From assembly GCF_905475465.1 (NCBI RefSeq), contig NC_062252.1, forward strand, positions 62,001-126,000: a DNA stretch of 64,000 bases, in the 5' to 3' direction. Source of the stretch: Pieris napi. Taxonomy: Eukaryota; Arthropoda; Insecta; Lepidoptera; Pieridae. The notes beneath the pieces are model-generated. The model worked only from the letters and a program-made list of their open reading frames with translations. It was not told the origin of the DNA and did no database searches. Shown piece by piece: positions 20,863 through 33,100 of this stretch. The translations under genes and the position numbers were made by a program. Each line of letters starts with the position of its first letter. Positions within the stretch are counted from its first letter, which is position 1.

Positions 20863-23800
20863 TCTGTTCGTTCGAGCATACGTTTATGTCTCCATATTAC
20901 TGCCATCTAAATTGGCTATAGTGGCGTAGCTCTACGTAGCATCGCCTACGACGTAGGTCTTTCAAGTTAGCCAGTTGTCTATTATTAATTAGTTATACAT
21001 TATGCAAGTGTTAGTAGGTTGCTACGCACTCTCGCTTAAATTGTTTTGTGTTATCGTGTTCAACCCGGATATAGGTTAACTCCGAAAACGAAAAAGGCTA
21101 CTTTTAAATTTATATTTAAGCAGTAAGTCCGTAAGTAAGTTTTAATTTTCTTTGACTCTAATACAAGATGCCCGCAAGCTAATATATTTCAACTATATTT
21201 ACCCGAGAGACAGAAGAACAAGGTCAAACAGTATCGCGTAGGAACTATTAATTATTTAACATTGTAAGAAATCTCAAAGTCGCTTGTATAGGGTGTTATT
21301 ACCTGCCTTGATTTCTTTTAAAATACGCAGTCAACCAGAAAAGCCTTTATAAGACAAATTTTCGGAGGAAAAAGTGTCGATATTGGAAACCTAGTTACTC
21401 AGTGAAAGGAGAGCTTTAGAGGCTTTTAATCTGAAAGCTATCGAATTACTCGCCTCTTCCTGTAGCTTTTGTGAACTGATTTTTGACCCAAATGCACGTA
21501 GTGATTTTCTGATGCCATGTCTTTTCCAGCGTGTATGTTGATCTACTAATTTGGCGATTGATTTTTCCTCCGGTTTCTTAAACTTATAGGGTCATAAAAA
21601 TATATTTAAAATGAAATAGTGTGTACAATTGATATCAGTCATAGAAACTCGTGAAATTTTTATCATATACAACATCATAAAAGTTGTATGCATGTACCAC
21701 AAAGAACGGTTCGGTGGCTGTCGATACTCTAGAATAAGTCCTGAGTAGATACCTCGTTGTACTGCTCCTTACTAGGAAGAAAGACACACAATAACGTCAG
21801 CAGTAAGGATATGGAGAATTTGTTAGTGTGGTAACAAAGAGAGTTGAGACTGATGCTGTATCTTGCCTTACTTATAAAAGTCTAAATGGAGGACGTAACT
21901 ATTGACAAGAAATTAACAAACAGTAGATATAAAAATGCATCTAACGTTACCCGAGTGAATCTCAACAAAGACTAAAGACAAAAAATGTGAGGATCGGCCG
22001 AGTAAAAAGATTTTTGATGTCACCCTCATCAAATTTAATAAAATTAAATATATGTATTTCGAACAGAAGTTTTTACTTAAATTTTATTAACTTGATAATG
22101 GGAAACGCCTCGCCATAATTTAACTCTACTTATTTTCCCTAACTACGAAGGGTACCAAGACGTCACGCAACAAAACAAAATTACCTTGTTGCCAAATATG
22201 ACTTTACCTAGCAATTTTGTTGCTAATTATACGCTACACCTAACACAACTGTCGCACTACAAAGAATATGTCTTGATATTCTGAAACAATCTTTAATGTC
22301 TTAGGATAGGACACAAAATCCTCTAAAACTATCGTCAGGACCTTTCTGAACAGAATGAATGAGTTTGTAAGGGATGCTCAGATGCAACTTTCAACTTCGT
22401 ATTACGGCTACCAAAAACGCTTTCACGTTTTACACTTTTCAATCTTATATCCATACAGTAAAGCCGCATTCTCGTTGTATGTTTTTGGAGTTTATGATTC
22501 TTGGAAATCGCAGATTGATGCCTTAAGGGTCCATCTCTATTGAACTCTGTTTGCCATATCCGCCCTTTTTTTAAAGCACCAGATGTATAAAGGCGCCTTT
22601 GTACGCGCAACGTGAACGAGTGCCCAATTATATTGTTAATTTTGAAAATATTATATCAGGAATTCTCAAATGGTAGACGTCGCGCTATTGGGGTTGAACA
22701 TGCGATAAAATTAAAAACCTTGCCAAAATTATGGTTGTTAAAAAAAGACTTCAATAACCGATATTGTGACCAATGCGAAACCTTCAGAATCAAAAATCGA
22801 AGACATTTTTAAAGTGATAGTGTGTAAAGAGAAAGCTCGCCGCTTGACTCACCGTTTACCTCGCAACCCGTGTTTAGATCGGCAGCATAGATCACAGTTT
22901 TGACGGCAACATTACTTCGGTAACGTCAGCTAATTCGTCATTGTCCCAACGTAAACAGGATCAGCAGCAGATAAGCAAACTTTGGGAAACGCTAACATTG
23001 AAATACGACACGTAGCCATTAAATAATAAGCTATTATGATTTGGCAAATGGCGGCCATTCACTGAAACTCGTCTCGGGTTTCGCGCGAGGTGTGACGGAA
23101 TTTCGTATTCGTTTTAATGGGAAAAAAGTAGTTGTTAATAAGCTTTAGTGGGCTTTTGCTAATGGACACACAAAGGGATTTATTGACGCCCTTTTTACCC
23201 TTTTAATAATTTATCTACGTAAATAAAAGAGATAGAATTTAAGTATTCAAAACGTGCGTTTGTGCGTGGAAAAAATAAACATGTTTAGATTTTTGTGAAA
23301 AATTTAACAGAATTCCCAATGTAATCCTAACTGTCTTTAGTAATTAAATTATTAAATTTAATAGATATAAACTGTTAACTCGCTCAGACAAGTGTAGAAA
23401 GTTAAGCAATTCCTCCACTTTATTTAGGTCTCATAAACTCTTAGGTAAATCTCTGTCGTTGCCGAGCGATTGAGCCTTGCTGGATTTAATGAAACCTGGC
23501 AAGGACCCTCGCTTCCACGAAGTTTATTACAATTTAAAGAGGTTCCAAGTATTTGTTTAATATTGATGAGCGCACAATGTAAAGTCACACTGAACATGGA
23601 TTGATCGCGCTGTCTGCATACAAACACACGCCTTGGCTTCGTCGATATTCAATAGGGGCTATCAATTGATTTACATTTATAAAATATTTACATATTCAAC
23701 GAAATCATTGTACAAACAATATATGCAACTCAATAAATGTGAATTTAAATTGATTTAAAGTTTACAAGTGTAATATATGTTTTTGATGACATATACTAAA

Positions 23801-23978
23801 AAATAACTGTTTTCGTATGTCAAACTGGCCACCAATTCTCTACAGTCGGTTAAAAATCTGAAGAAGTCTATAGCGACATTATGTCGAGTCGCCCTTTGAG
23901 ACACAATAGCAGATCTTACCCTGAAATTCCTTAACGAAATTGAACGTAAGTTAGTGTGAATTTAGTGTGAGATGTTAT

Positions 23979-24050
23979 GCCGGGTACAGGCGCGCCCGCA
24001 CGCTTCGATAACCGGGAATTTCATCCGGAATAAACCGGGTGACGCCCGGG
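23979..24050. promoter_or_regulatory. G+C-rich cluster of ACCGGG / CCGGAA motifs
   Basis: In an A+T-rich neighbourhood this segment has GCCGGGTAC, GGCGCGCCCG, AACCGGGAAT, ATCCGGAAT, AAACCGGGTG and CGCCCGGG within about 70 bases. AACCGG-type words resemble binding sites of Grainyhead/CP2 factors and CCGGAA resembles Ets sites. It may be an enhancer. There is no ORF. Confidence 0.3.
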
Positions 24051-24940
24051 ACAATCCTGAGATTCTTTGATACTATGGATCTAAATATATCGAACAAAAG
24101 GATTTCTTAACCGTTCACGCGATAACGCTAAGAAAAATCTACAAAAAGATATACAAAACTTTATCAAGTTAGGTTATAAAGATTCGGTAGATGTGTGCAC
24201 CTTTCAAGACTGGTATGGAATATTGTAGATTTACACAAACATTCAACAATTTCTTAAAAGGTGTGACAATCACACGGGTTCCTTGGTTTCGTTGTCTTAA
24301 AAACCGAAATAAAATCTGAATCTGACAATCTTCAACCGTAAAAATTTTAGATATTCCGACAACTATTGTACAAATTTACTTAACACTTATTACTTAAAAT
24401 TGTTTACTTTATTAATTAAAATTTAATAATTAGAATAAAATGAGAAACTTTAAAACAGTGTTTGTTGGTTTCTAAACGTTTCGACACAAAACACTGATAA
24501 CAGATGAAAAGGTCCAGATTGTCCCTTTTACCGAAACTTAATCAATAACCCTAGTAGTCCTACTTACAACAGTGGAGAAATCATTTTGTTTATCTTTTAT
24601 AATTACTGGACAAGTAATTAAATTGTTTAATAATAAAAACAGGTATTTATTTTAAGTTATTTTTTTTAATAACGTAACTTTTCCAATTACAAGAAATAGA
24701 AATAAAAAAAATACTGTAACGGAACTAATTATTGAGTAATTCTCTGTATATGTAAATTTTAGTCAATGAAACCGTGATTATCATATCATCATAATGATTT
24801 ATTTAACATAGATATTGCTGTGCGTTTTCACCACTGTACAAGTACAAACTGCTACGCACGCAGCAGATGTTGCCGATAAATTAATCTTGTAAGTACAAAA
24901 AATGTAGGATGTAGCGAGGTCACATCGATCACCTGCCGAG

Positions 24941-24964
24941 CACAATACACTAATGTGTATTGTG
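24941..24964. repeat. Short hairpin, 10-bp arms
   Basis: CACAATACAC, loop TAAT, GTGTATTGTG: perfect arms around a four-base loop. Probably a structural or binding-site palindrome. No function is known. Confidence 0.7.
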
Positions 24965-26329
24965 TTCGCTGTTCAACTAAAATATTAGGTACTAGTACTA
25001 GATCACTGTTATAAGGAATTAAATGGTAACATTCGCTCTACTCTTTTTAAATATTTTTTATACTAAGCTACGTATTTACCATAAATAAAATATTTGCCTC
25101 ATTCTTGTCTATCAAGATCAATTTCCGGTTAAGTCGCTTCGCAGACATTCGTAAGTTGGATAAATCTAAAATAGGGGTAACCATGCCGATAGGAGACGCT
25201 GCACTAGCATGTCCAGTGTTGGCAATACAACACTGCTCTGAGAAAAATATTAAAATCACTTAATAGTGCAAAGTGCACCTATTAAAATCAACAGTAATAT
25301 TTTTTTTTACATTATTTTTGTTGTATATAATATTGACAAAATTCAAATTCTGATTTTAATTACACCAATATTAATAACGTATTCAAATGGCTTCACTACT
25401 TGTGCTACATTCGAAAACTGATTGAACGATGCATACCCACCCGGCTCTAAGAAAGATATAACGGTTAGTTCGTAGATGTTAAATACCAGAGTCGCAGCGG
25501 GCGGTCGGAGATGGGATCGTTCAGTGCAGGTCGGGTCATAGCTCCGTTGCTTTATGAGAGCTTGGTAAAGCGTACACACGTACGATCTCGAATACGATTG
25601 TATAAAAACTGAGATGAGGAAGAAATTGTACTTCTACTTCTTCTGTGTTGCGAACATTAAATTTGCTTCAAAATGCAAACCGTTGATTTATTCATTTATA
25701 AGTCCACACTTCATCAATGACAAGTATGCACGACATATAAAAAGAGACAAAGAAAATCAATCTTTTTTATTAAAACATATTTAAAGTTTCCGGAAAAATT
25801 GCTGCACCATCTTACACTTGAAGACATGGATACTATCGGAAAAAGGCTTCGCTTCGCCTGTCCTCAAAGTATCGTTCACAACAGAGAGAGATCTACTTAG
25901 AGGTGCGTTGGAACCAACGTTTGTTCTCACTACCCGGACGTTTGAAAAGGTTTGGCATATCTATCAGGTTAAACAACATACATGGAGATGAAACGACGCC
26001 TTTCATAAAATGTTTTCCAGAGGGTTCCAGACAACGCTACTATATTCCAATATACTAGGGATCAAGGAATTAAATAATATATTTTTAGGCTTTGCATTTT
26101 GAAACAATTACTCGATCGTCCTAGACGATTGAATAACTTTGTCATTGTAATGTGAAGAAGTCTATCTAGAATAACTTCTAAATCCCTTATCTCGTCGATC
26201 TGGAGTAGTAGTGCCTCTTATCTTATGGTATATTTAGAAGGAACACGCCGTCACTTTTTACTAAAAGTGTTTGGCATTGATAGTCAACATTTCGATTGCC
26301 ATTTATTACTTCAAAAATATTTCGGCCTA

Positions 26330-27320
26330 TAGAAAGAAACACAAACTAATATATGTATATATCATTCATAAACAACGTAAAAAAACAGGGCCAAGATAGC
26401 CTTGTGGAATTCTTGAGGTAGAAGTCGATAATCCTGATTCTATACTGCTAACTGCTAGTCTTTTTGAATAACTTAATAAGTAACTTTGTCGAAAGCACAA
26501 GAAAAATCTATATTAATACAATAGTCTCATACCTTTTAAATATCGGTATAACTCTTGCTTCTTTTCAGTGTAGGAAACGTAGCCTACTTCTAGTGATTTA
26601 TTGTATATTAAGTTTAAAGAAACCTTTTAAACTTTTTAATAAAAACAGGTAGACCTCTGGACCACACCCTTTACAAATATGTAGATCCTTAATTATATTT
26701 CTTTTATAGTAAATTTAACATTGCATTGGACATTATAAATTGATGCATTTTGTATTTGATAAATCGAACTGTTAATATCGCAACTGAAAACTGACCTGAA
26801 CTGCTCCGCGAATAAATTAGCAAATTCGCAAATTTCTGTAGCTTTATTATTACATCGCTTCATTTCGTATTATAATATATAATTTTATCAAACACGTCGG
26901 GTAATTAGATTTTAAGATTATAAAATAGGTTCTTTAGCGGCGTTGTACACTTTTTTTGGAATGGGTAAAAAAATTTAAACTCGCGTCATGTTGTTAAATG
27001 TTCCACAGAGGCAATACGTTGGTTAGCCTTCTCCCTTACGGAGAGAAGGATTGCTTCCCATCCCAGACTGGTATTTAATTTACCTACGAAATTTTGTCTT
27101 TGTAGAAACTAAAGCTAGCAGCCAACAAATTTTCACGGTAACAGCTTCTAAACAGTTTAACTACACTACTGACCTTGACAGTCCATCAGAACAACACAGT
27201 CTCAATTATTACTGGAGAGTATTTCACTAATTCTGTCAACGGTTTTGACCAGGATTTCATTTCTAAATTCTGGTAGGCCATGAATCTCAACTCGACTCTC
27301 TTGAGTGTTATTCAAGATTT
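26330..27320 (-). pseudogene. Decayed jockey/CR1-like LINE (ORF1 end plus reverse transcriptase pieces)
   Basis: On the minus strand, pieces appear in the order expected of a non-LTR retrotransposon. About 27312-27205 encodes an ORF1-like segment (ESRVEIHGLPEFRNE ... ISEILSS). About 26845-26770 encodes the linker before the RT (EICEFANLFAEQFRSVFS). About 26680-26640 has GCGPEVYLFLLKS, a decayed KGPGPDGIP-like motif. About 26520-26480 has NIDFSCAFDKV, the RT motif containing the first catalytic Asp. About 26425-26360 has SRIPQGYLGPV followed by a frameshift and TLFMNDIY, the usual GVPQGS-LGP-LF-YINDI region. Stops and frameshifts break every part, the endonuclease is missing between ORF1 and RT, and the catalytic FADD box is not found. 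The element cannot be active. Boundaries are approximate. Confidence 0.7.
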
Positions 27321-29249
27321 GATAACTAGAAAGTTAGAGGGTTAGAGTTTGGACATTTCCCTTCCATTCACTTTTCCCTCAAGTAAAGAATTCGACGCTG
27401 ACCGTCTTTTTTACCAGTCTCGCTTTACAAGCATTGATTTCAATGTCTAATGTCTATTTGTTGCAAATTGCACAGCTTCATTGAAAGCATTTCCTTTTTA
27501 AGCGGCGCTATGTATAGTAATAATCTTGCAGCTTTCGCAATAAGTTATTTTTAATTGGTATACGGAATAATAATATAATATAATATAATTACCATTATCG
27601 ACCTACAATAAATTAATGTTCTAGTTGTTGTAATTGTTAAAGTTAATATTGTGACTTGGTGCAATATGTTTTCACGCAACTTGCAAGATCGGTCATAAAT
27701 TGTATCATCGCTGCAGAAAAACTGTTTGTCTTGATTCTAAATTCACTTGCACAAGTATTCTTCTATAGTCTATGAAGTAAGTAAATATACTTTCCTGAGT
27801 CAGACAATCCACTGGTAGTGCCTAATGATTACTTTTAACTGTATAATTCTACTATTAACAGATTATTAACCACATATTCTTCCTTTCGATAGTGAACTAC
27901 GGCCAAAAACAAACAATATTATTTTAAAGCCTTTTCAAGATAAAACTTTAGGCAGTAACAGAATAGGAGAGTGTTCAATAGAAATTGTTGTCTTGTTTTA
28001 AAATGAGCACTTGGTAAACAATGTGTACGGGCTAAAGAAATCAAAGTTTATCCGCTGTTGGTCGGAATCCTTTTGTTATAAGTTGGCGCTAACTTCCTGA
28101 CTCAACTATGCCGCTACCTTGCAACTTATTAAAATACCTAACTGTTATTGCTATTAAACGGGAAACTGTCGTGTCGTACCTACAAGGCTTCAAGGAACCG
28201 TTTTAACTAAATTCAACATCTTACATCCAAAGTATATTTATAAAATGTAAAAAATTCATAATAATAACTCTTTGATTATTTTACGACTGTCGACGCTAAC
28301 GAACCGTTACCTTAAAAACTTCCCAAAACAATTTTTTGCTTTCACCGCGATCGAACCCACGTCCTGTTTTTTCAATTCACGTGCTAGGCCACATTGCGCG
28401 TCATGTGCGGAGTCCCCTCAAGTGCGGTAACTCGATACGGAAGCCCGATGGGCAGGTGATTGCGTGCCACTGCACCTATGCACTATTTTTTACCTCTGTA
28501 CAAAAAAGGCCAGTTATAAGGTCGACCGTTAATCGTTTGTCAAATTAGTTTGTGTTAATTAAAGAGTCCCAAATATTTGTTCGTTGCGTGTAGTTAATTT
28601 TTTACTTAACGATTTATGTCTCGAAACAGTATTGAACTTGTTAATAGGCCTGTTGACGTAGCCATTAAATTTTGTATATTAACATAACATAAAATATTAC
28701 AGTTTATAAAACAAACGGGAAATGGAGTGTAAAGCGTCAGTTTCAACGCTGGATAAGTTATTAAAGCTCGTGAATCGTTGAAAGCTTTTAATATATTCAA
28801 AAATGTGTCGCGCGTACATAACAGAATCGCATATGATTAGCATACATATGCATATGCGTGTCTCTGCGATTACAGTCATCGACCCAGTGCATGTTAACGC
28901 CGACATGGCTCACACAACGCTTTAGCGTCCTAACCACAGCGAATGGGACTGTAGAGATGCCAAACATTTACTTCCACGAGTATTTTGTTTATTCCTAACT
29001 TTAAAGTAACATTAATAACTAAATGATCCTTAAGAATATGAGATTGCGGTGGAGATATGCGGATGAAATGCGGTTATTTTGGGTGTTTCACGAATCTAGG
29101 GAAAACATTTATTTCACTTCTGTGATTATTATGTTACTCTGTGGCACGTGTAATATGCATATTGCATATTGATAAACGTTTACGTAATCTGTACATTAGT
29201 TTGAAGCTTGTAGACCAGTGCAGATAGCCTTTAAAATAAATAAAAAGTG
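27321..29249. other. Gene-free stretch with repeat-like patches
   Basis: The first few hundred bases may be more of the decayed LINE ORF1. At 27560-27595 there is an ATAAT low-complexity run. At 28340-28460 CGCGATCGAACCCACGTCC followed by GTGCTAGGCCAC resembles the tRNA-like part seen inverted in some lepidopteran repeats, but no full tRNA or SINE can be drawn. Confidence 0.4.
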
Positions 29250-30175
29250 AAAAAAATTACAGTAGGATGAAACCCATTAGAAAAGGAGGGGAATATGATC
29301 AAAATGAAAGGAAAAATAAATTACGGTCGATCTGAGGTCGGGAAGGGGCAGGGGGGGGAGTTTTAAGGGTAAAAAACGGTTTATCTCGATTTCCGGCAAA
29401 ACTAAAAGCCCTATCGAAGAAAGTTAAATGGCAAAGTTGTAGGCAATAAAAAGATCTACAACTTTTGTATTTGCAGATTTTTCACATAACCTCAAAATTT
29501 AGATGAAAAATTCAAAAAACCAAGTTTTTGGTTTTTTATTTCTATCTTAGAAGTAGGGAAGGGGATGACGGGTCTGGGCGTTACTGCATACGATTTTTTG
29601 CAATTTCCGAGAAGATTTACTATGGTAATATATATATATTTTTTTACCATAGGAAAGTAGAGATTTCAACGCACTGAAAGCACATCAACTTTTTGAAAAA
29701 AGCTGAAATTTTGACGTCAGAATTTTCGATTAAAAATTAGGGTGTTTTTTCGATATTAATTCAATATAAGGTGAAAAAATAAATATTTTTAATCAAATAA
29801 ATTACAGTATATTTGGGACATAATAAGGTAAGTTTTCACCAAATTTCGTTTAAAAAAATAATTTTTTGTAAAAGATAGAAATAAAAAACCAAAAAGTTGG
29901 TTTTTTGAATTTTTCACATAAATTTTGAGGTTATGGGAAAAATGTGTGAATACAAAAGTTGTAGATCTTTTTATGACCTACAACTTTGCCATTTAATTTT
30001 CTTCGATAGGACTTTTAGTTTTGCCGGAAATCGAGATAAACCGTTTTTTACCCTTAAAACTCCCCCCCCCCCCTGCCCCTTCCCGACCTCAGATCGACCG
30101 TAATTTATTTTTCCTTTCATTTTGATCATATTCCCCTGCTTTTCTAATGGGTTTCATCCTACTGTAATTTTTTTT
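29250..30175. mobile_element. Fold-back DNA element with about 300-bp inverted arms
   Basis: The left arm (29250-about 29548) and right arm (about 29873-30175) are near-perfect reverse complements. Both outer ends read A-run, TTACAGTAGGATGAAACCC, then a TTAGAAAAG stretch, and both arms carry GGTCGATCTGAGGTCGGG, an A/T pentad region and a long homopolymer G tract. Only scattered mismatches separate the arms (for example AGCCCTATCG against AGTCCTATCG). The G tract is 8 long on the left and 12 on the right. The core of about 324 bp contains a second small hairpin (29620-29652, CTATGGTAA/TTACCATAG) and no ORF. This is the form of fold-back or very-long-TIR non-autonomous transposons. I found no clear target-site duplication and cannot name the family. 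Confidence 0.88.
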
Positions 30176-33100
30176 GGTTTCAAAAATTATCGGCACTGGT
30201 CTATTGCGCTTAGCACCTCTCTCGCTGCATTACCTGAATTAGGTTGTGAAGAGAACTTAATTCTATAATGGCTATGTGCTATATCTAAACACATATAAAA
30301 AGTAAACTATACTAAAGACGAATGCAATGAAAATAAATAATATAGAAAACTTTTCACTCGAAAATTGTAATTCTAATTGTAATTTATAACCAGTGTCGAA
30401 CAAGCGTATAAAAAATGAAAAGCGGTTAAAGTGGGATAAAAACAACGTGGAAACTTCAATAAATCAAAGATTAATGCTCATTTTTAAAGTGCGCTCCGCC
30501 GCAGTATTTTATGTAAGAGCGAACTAAACCAACTCTTTAAAAAGATGTCTTAAGGAAAGATAGCAGAGCTAAAAGAAAAATCGCAGCTAAAAGAATGAAT
30601 AATGTCTAAATTGCGAACTTTGTTCCTTCATTACGAAATGCACCTCAATGTTTTAGATTTGAAATAACCTCATTAAAATGCAACTCCAGTACAGTCTGTT
30701 CCTTTGATACCGACTAGCTGTTAATTTTAACTGCTACATTTTTCATTTGAAAACTGATCAGATAGAACGACACAAGCGTATTACACAAGTATTTAACCAC
30801 CTCGAAAGGCATTTGCCTCTTTAGTGCGGATGCGGCTTCAAATGGTAGCTTTGTAGGGAGAACAGAGAGATAGGTAAAAAATATGAAAATCTTTTGACCC
30901 GGAGTTGAAAGAATGTCTAGTGGAAAGCGACAAAAACCAAGGCAAAACGGAAAATACAACTTTACAGCTAATTTATTACGCTAGCCAATTTAACAAAGAA
31001 GTTCATTTGAAAATTTAAAAATGTCTACAAAATTAGTTTACTACAAAGTGAGCTTTTAGTAAACTTATCCTGTTATGATGCTACAGTACCAGTTTTACTG
31101 CTTTATGAAATATCAAACGTCGTGGAGCGTCAGATCAAAGCTAACCAGTTCGGATGAATCTTGTCTATTACTTCTATATCAAGTATTTACTATTTTACTT
31201 AAAAGGAAAGCATGAAGATGTTTAAGAAAGTGATCGATTTGCGTCAAATGCATCCATGATTCCATGTCTGGAACTTACCAGGTCCTCCTGGTAAACATTT
31301 GAATGCCGAGACATCGAGACAAACAGACCAAAACTCGCCCAAAACGTTGCTATAACAAGGCTAAGTCTAAATTAATAGTCTCGGGCTAACTACCTCGGCG
31401 GTGCCGCTTCGATGCTCGGCTAAATTAATTAAGATCGGCTTTGACGGCTCCGGCTCCGTGTCATTTAGCTGAGGCCGACTTAACCGACTTATAAGTTAAG
31501 AGGTTATGCTGATAACTATTAGGAAGTTGCAAGATCCCATTCGAATTTCATTTAACTTGAGTAATCAAATTTCGGTGCATGGTTTTAGTGTTGTTCGCTG
31601 TTGGAGTAGAGTTGGCCGTTTATTGTTGAGCTACCATCACACACAAACAAACTAAAATCTTAGAAGTAATTTGTTATACACTGTTAATATTATCCCTAGT
31701 GAAATAAAATTACAAACCAATATTGCAGGTAGGTATACGAAGATCGCGTGTGTGCCCGATTGGACCGTGCATCGTAGTGACGTTTTCCTGCCAATATCAA
31801 TATCATACGCAACTTTTAACTGTTTTTATTATTTCCATAGGCTTGCTATTAGAGTAAATATATACCATGTAAAAGTGTAATCGAAATAAATAGCGCATAT
31901 GTCGTATAATTTGTCAATATTGTTCAATTAGTAGTGTTTGCTATGGTTGCATTATTGATGTTAACTCTTTAGGGTTTCGTTTGTGCCCTGGCAATGACTT
32001 GAATGTGCCAATAGAGAAGTGAGAATTGTTTAATGTAATATGATCTTGACATATATAGTACAAAAAATCGTCTTTATGCCGGGTAATAATGATATTTATT
32101 TTTTAGTTTTTCACACGAATATCTAGCATCGTACTGTTTCAGTATATTAAAACTAATATTAACAGGTTTTTTGTTAAGCAGAAACACTCGAAAAATTAAT
32201 ATCACTTCCCCTCACCAATGCTAAACCAATTTCGACTATCACTTTGTCAAACGATTTTAAACTTTAGTCCCGAGACATAAGAGTCTGTTTTCGGTTATGT
32301 TTTTAAGTAAAAAGTGCGTTCTGAGATTGATTTTTCATTCGGCCTTTCAGAAACGTCAAAGGGAAACCAAAATATTGGCAAATGGGGGAATTAATGGTAA
32401 TCTAACCATGTCGAACCTTGGATTTATTTTGTAATTGAGTGAAATCATATGATTGATTATTTTCTCCATTGCAAGAGAAGTTGGAAATTTTAAAATTTAA
32501 TTTAATTTATTTTTTAGGAATCAAATCAATCAATATTAATATGTTTTCTTATATATAAAAAATCTTAGATTTGGTCTGCATGGTATCCAGTCTAGGTGAC
32601 GTAATCAAGTGATAATAGAGACTGTGTGTGGCGTCGCGTCGTTCCGATGCATTCCAATTCAATATCACGAGCTGCAAAACCTCTAATGTGCATTTAACGT
32701 CGTACACCTAATGCTCTGGCCTCAATGGAGCTTAATTTCACCGATACCTCATTCGAATCCCGGAGATTGCAAATCAATTACCTGCTGTTGAGGTCAAATC
32801 TAGTCGAATTAAATTAAAATAAGAGTGTACAGATCTTAACAGGGTATGTAGAAAGTTTAAAAACCGCGTTACCACACATGTATTTGTTCACAATGTATTT
32901 CAAGGGAAATATGATTTGTCCCAGTTAAATGTAGGATAGAGAAGTCATTAGCAAACATCCATTTGTTAAGGCGGGTTAAATCTGCAGGAGAGCGAGTAGC
33001 GACGCTCGATAACTTTTCTTGGCGTCGAATAAAAGAGGATGCAAATGTGGCCTCTCGTCTGTTATTTTAAAAACATGTATAATTAGCCAGTTATGCCCCT

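Larger units (their letters stand above)
20061..26329. other. Gene-free stretch
   Basis: A+T-rich with ATA/ATAAT low-complexity runs at 20241-20276. It contains the palindromic site at 20842-20862, the G+C-rich motif cluster at 23979-24050 and a hairpin at 24941-24964. Around 22658 CAGGAATTCTCAAATGGTAG resembles the start of some hAT ends, but no partner end was found. Frames at 22335-22610 and 25343-25579 on the minus strand were considered and not called. Confidence 0.4.

Noticed and set aside
22335..22610. 91-codon minus frame rich in Arg, Lys and Ser
   Set aside because: It starts at an ATG-less or weak context, has no recognisable motif and is opposed by another frame.
25343..25579. 78-codon minus frame
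   Set aside because: It looked partly protein-like (ELTVISFLEPGGYASF) but no family, splice sites or start support it.
32749..32765. B-box-like ATTCGAATCCC sequence, also one near 37230
   Set aside because: No A box or cloverleaf could be drawn around either, so no tRNA gene is called.
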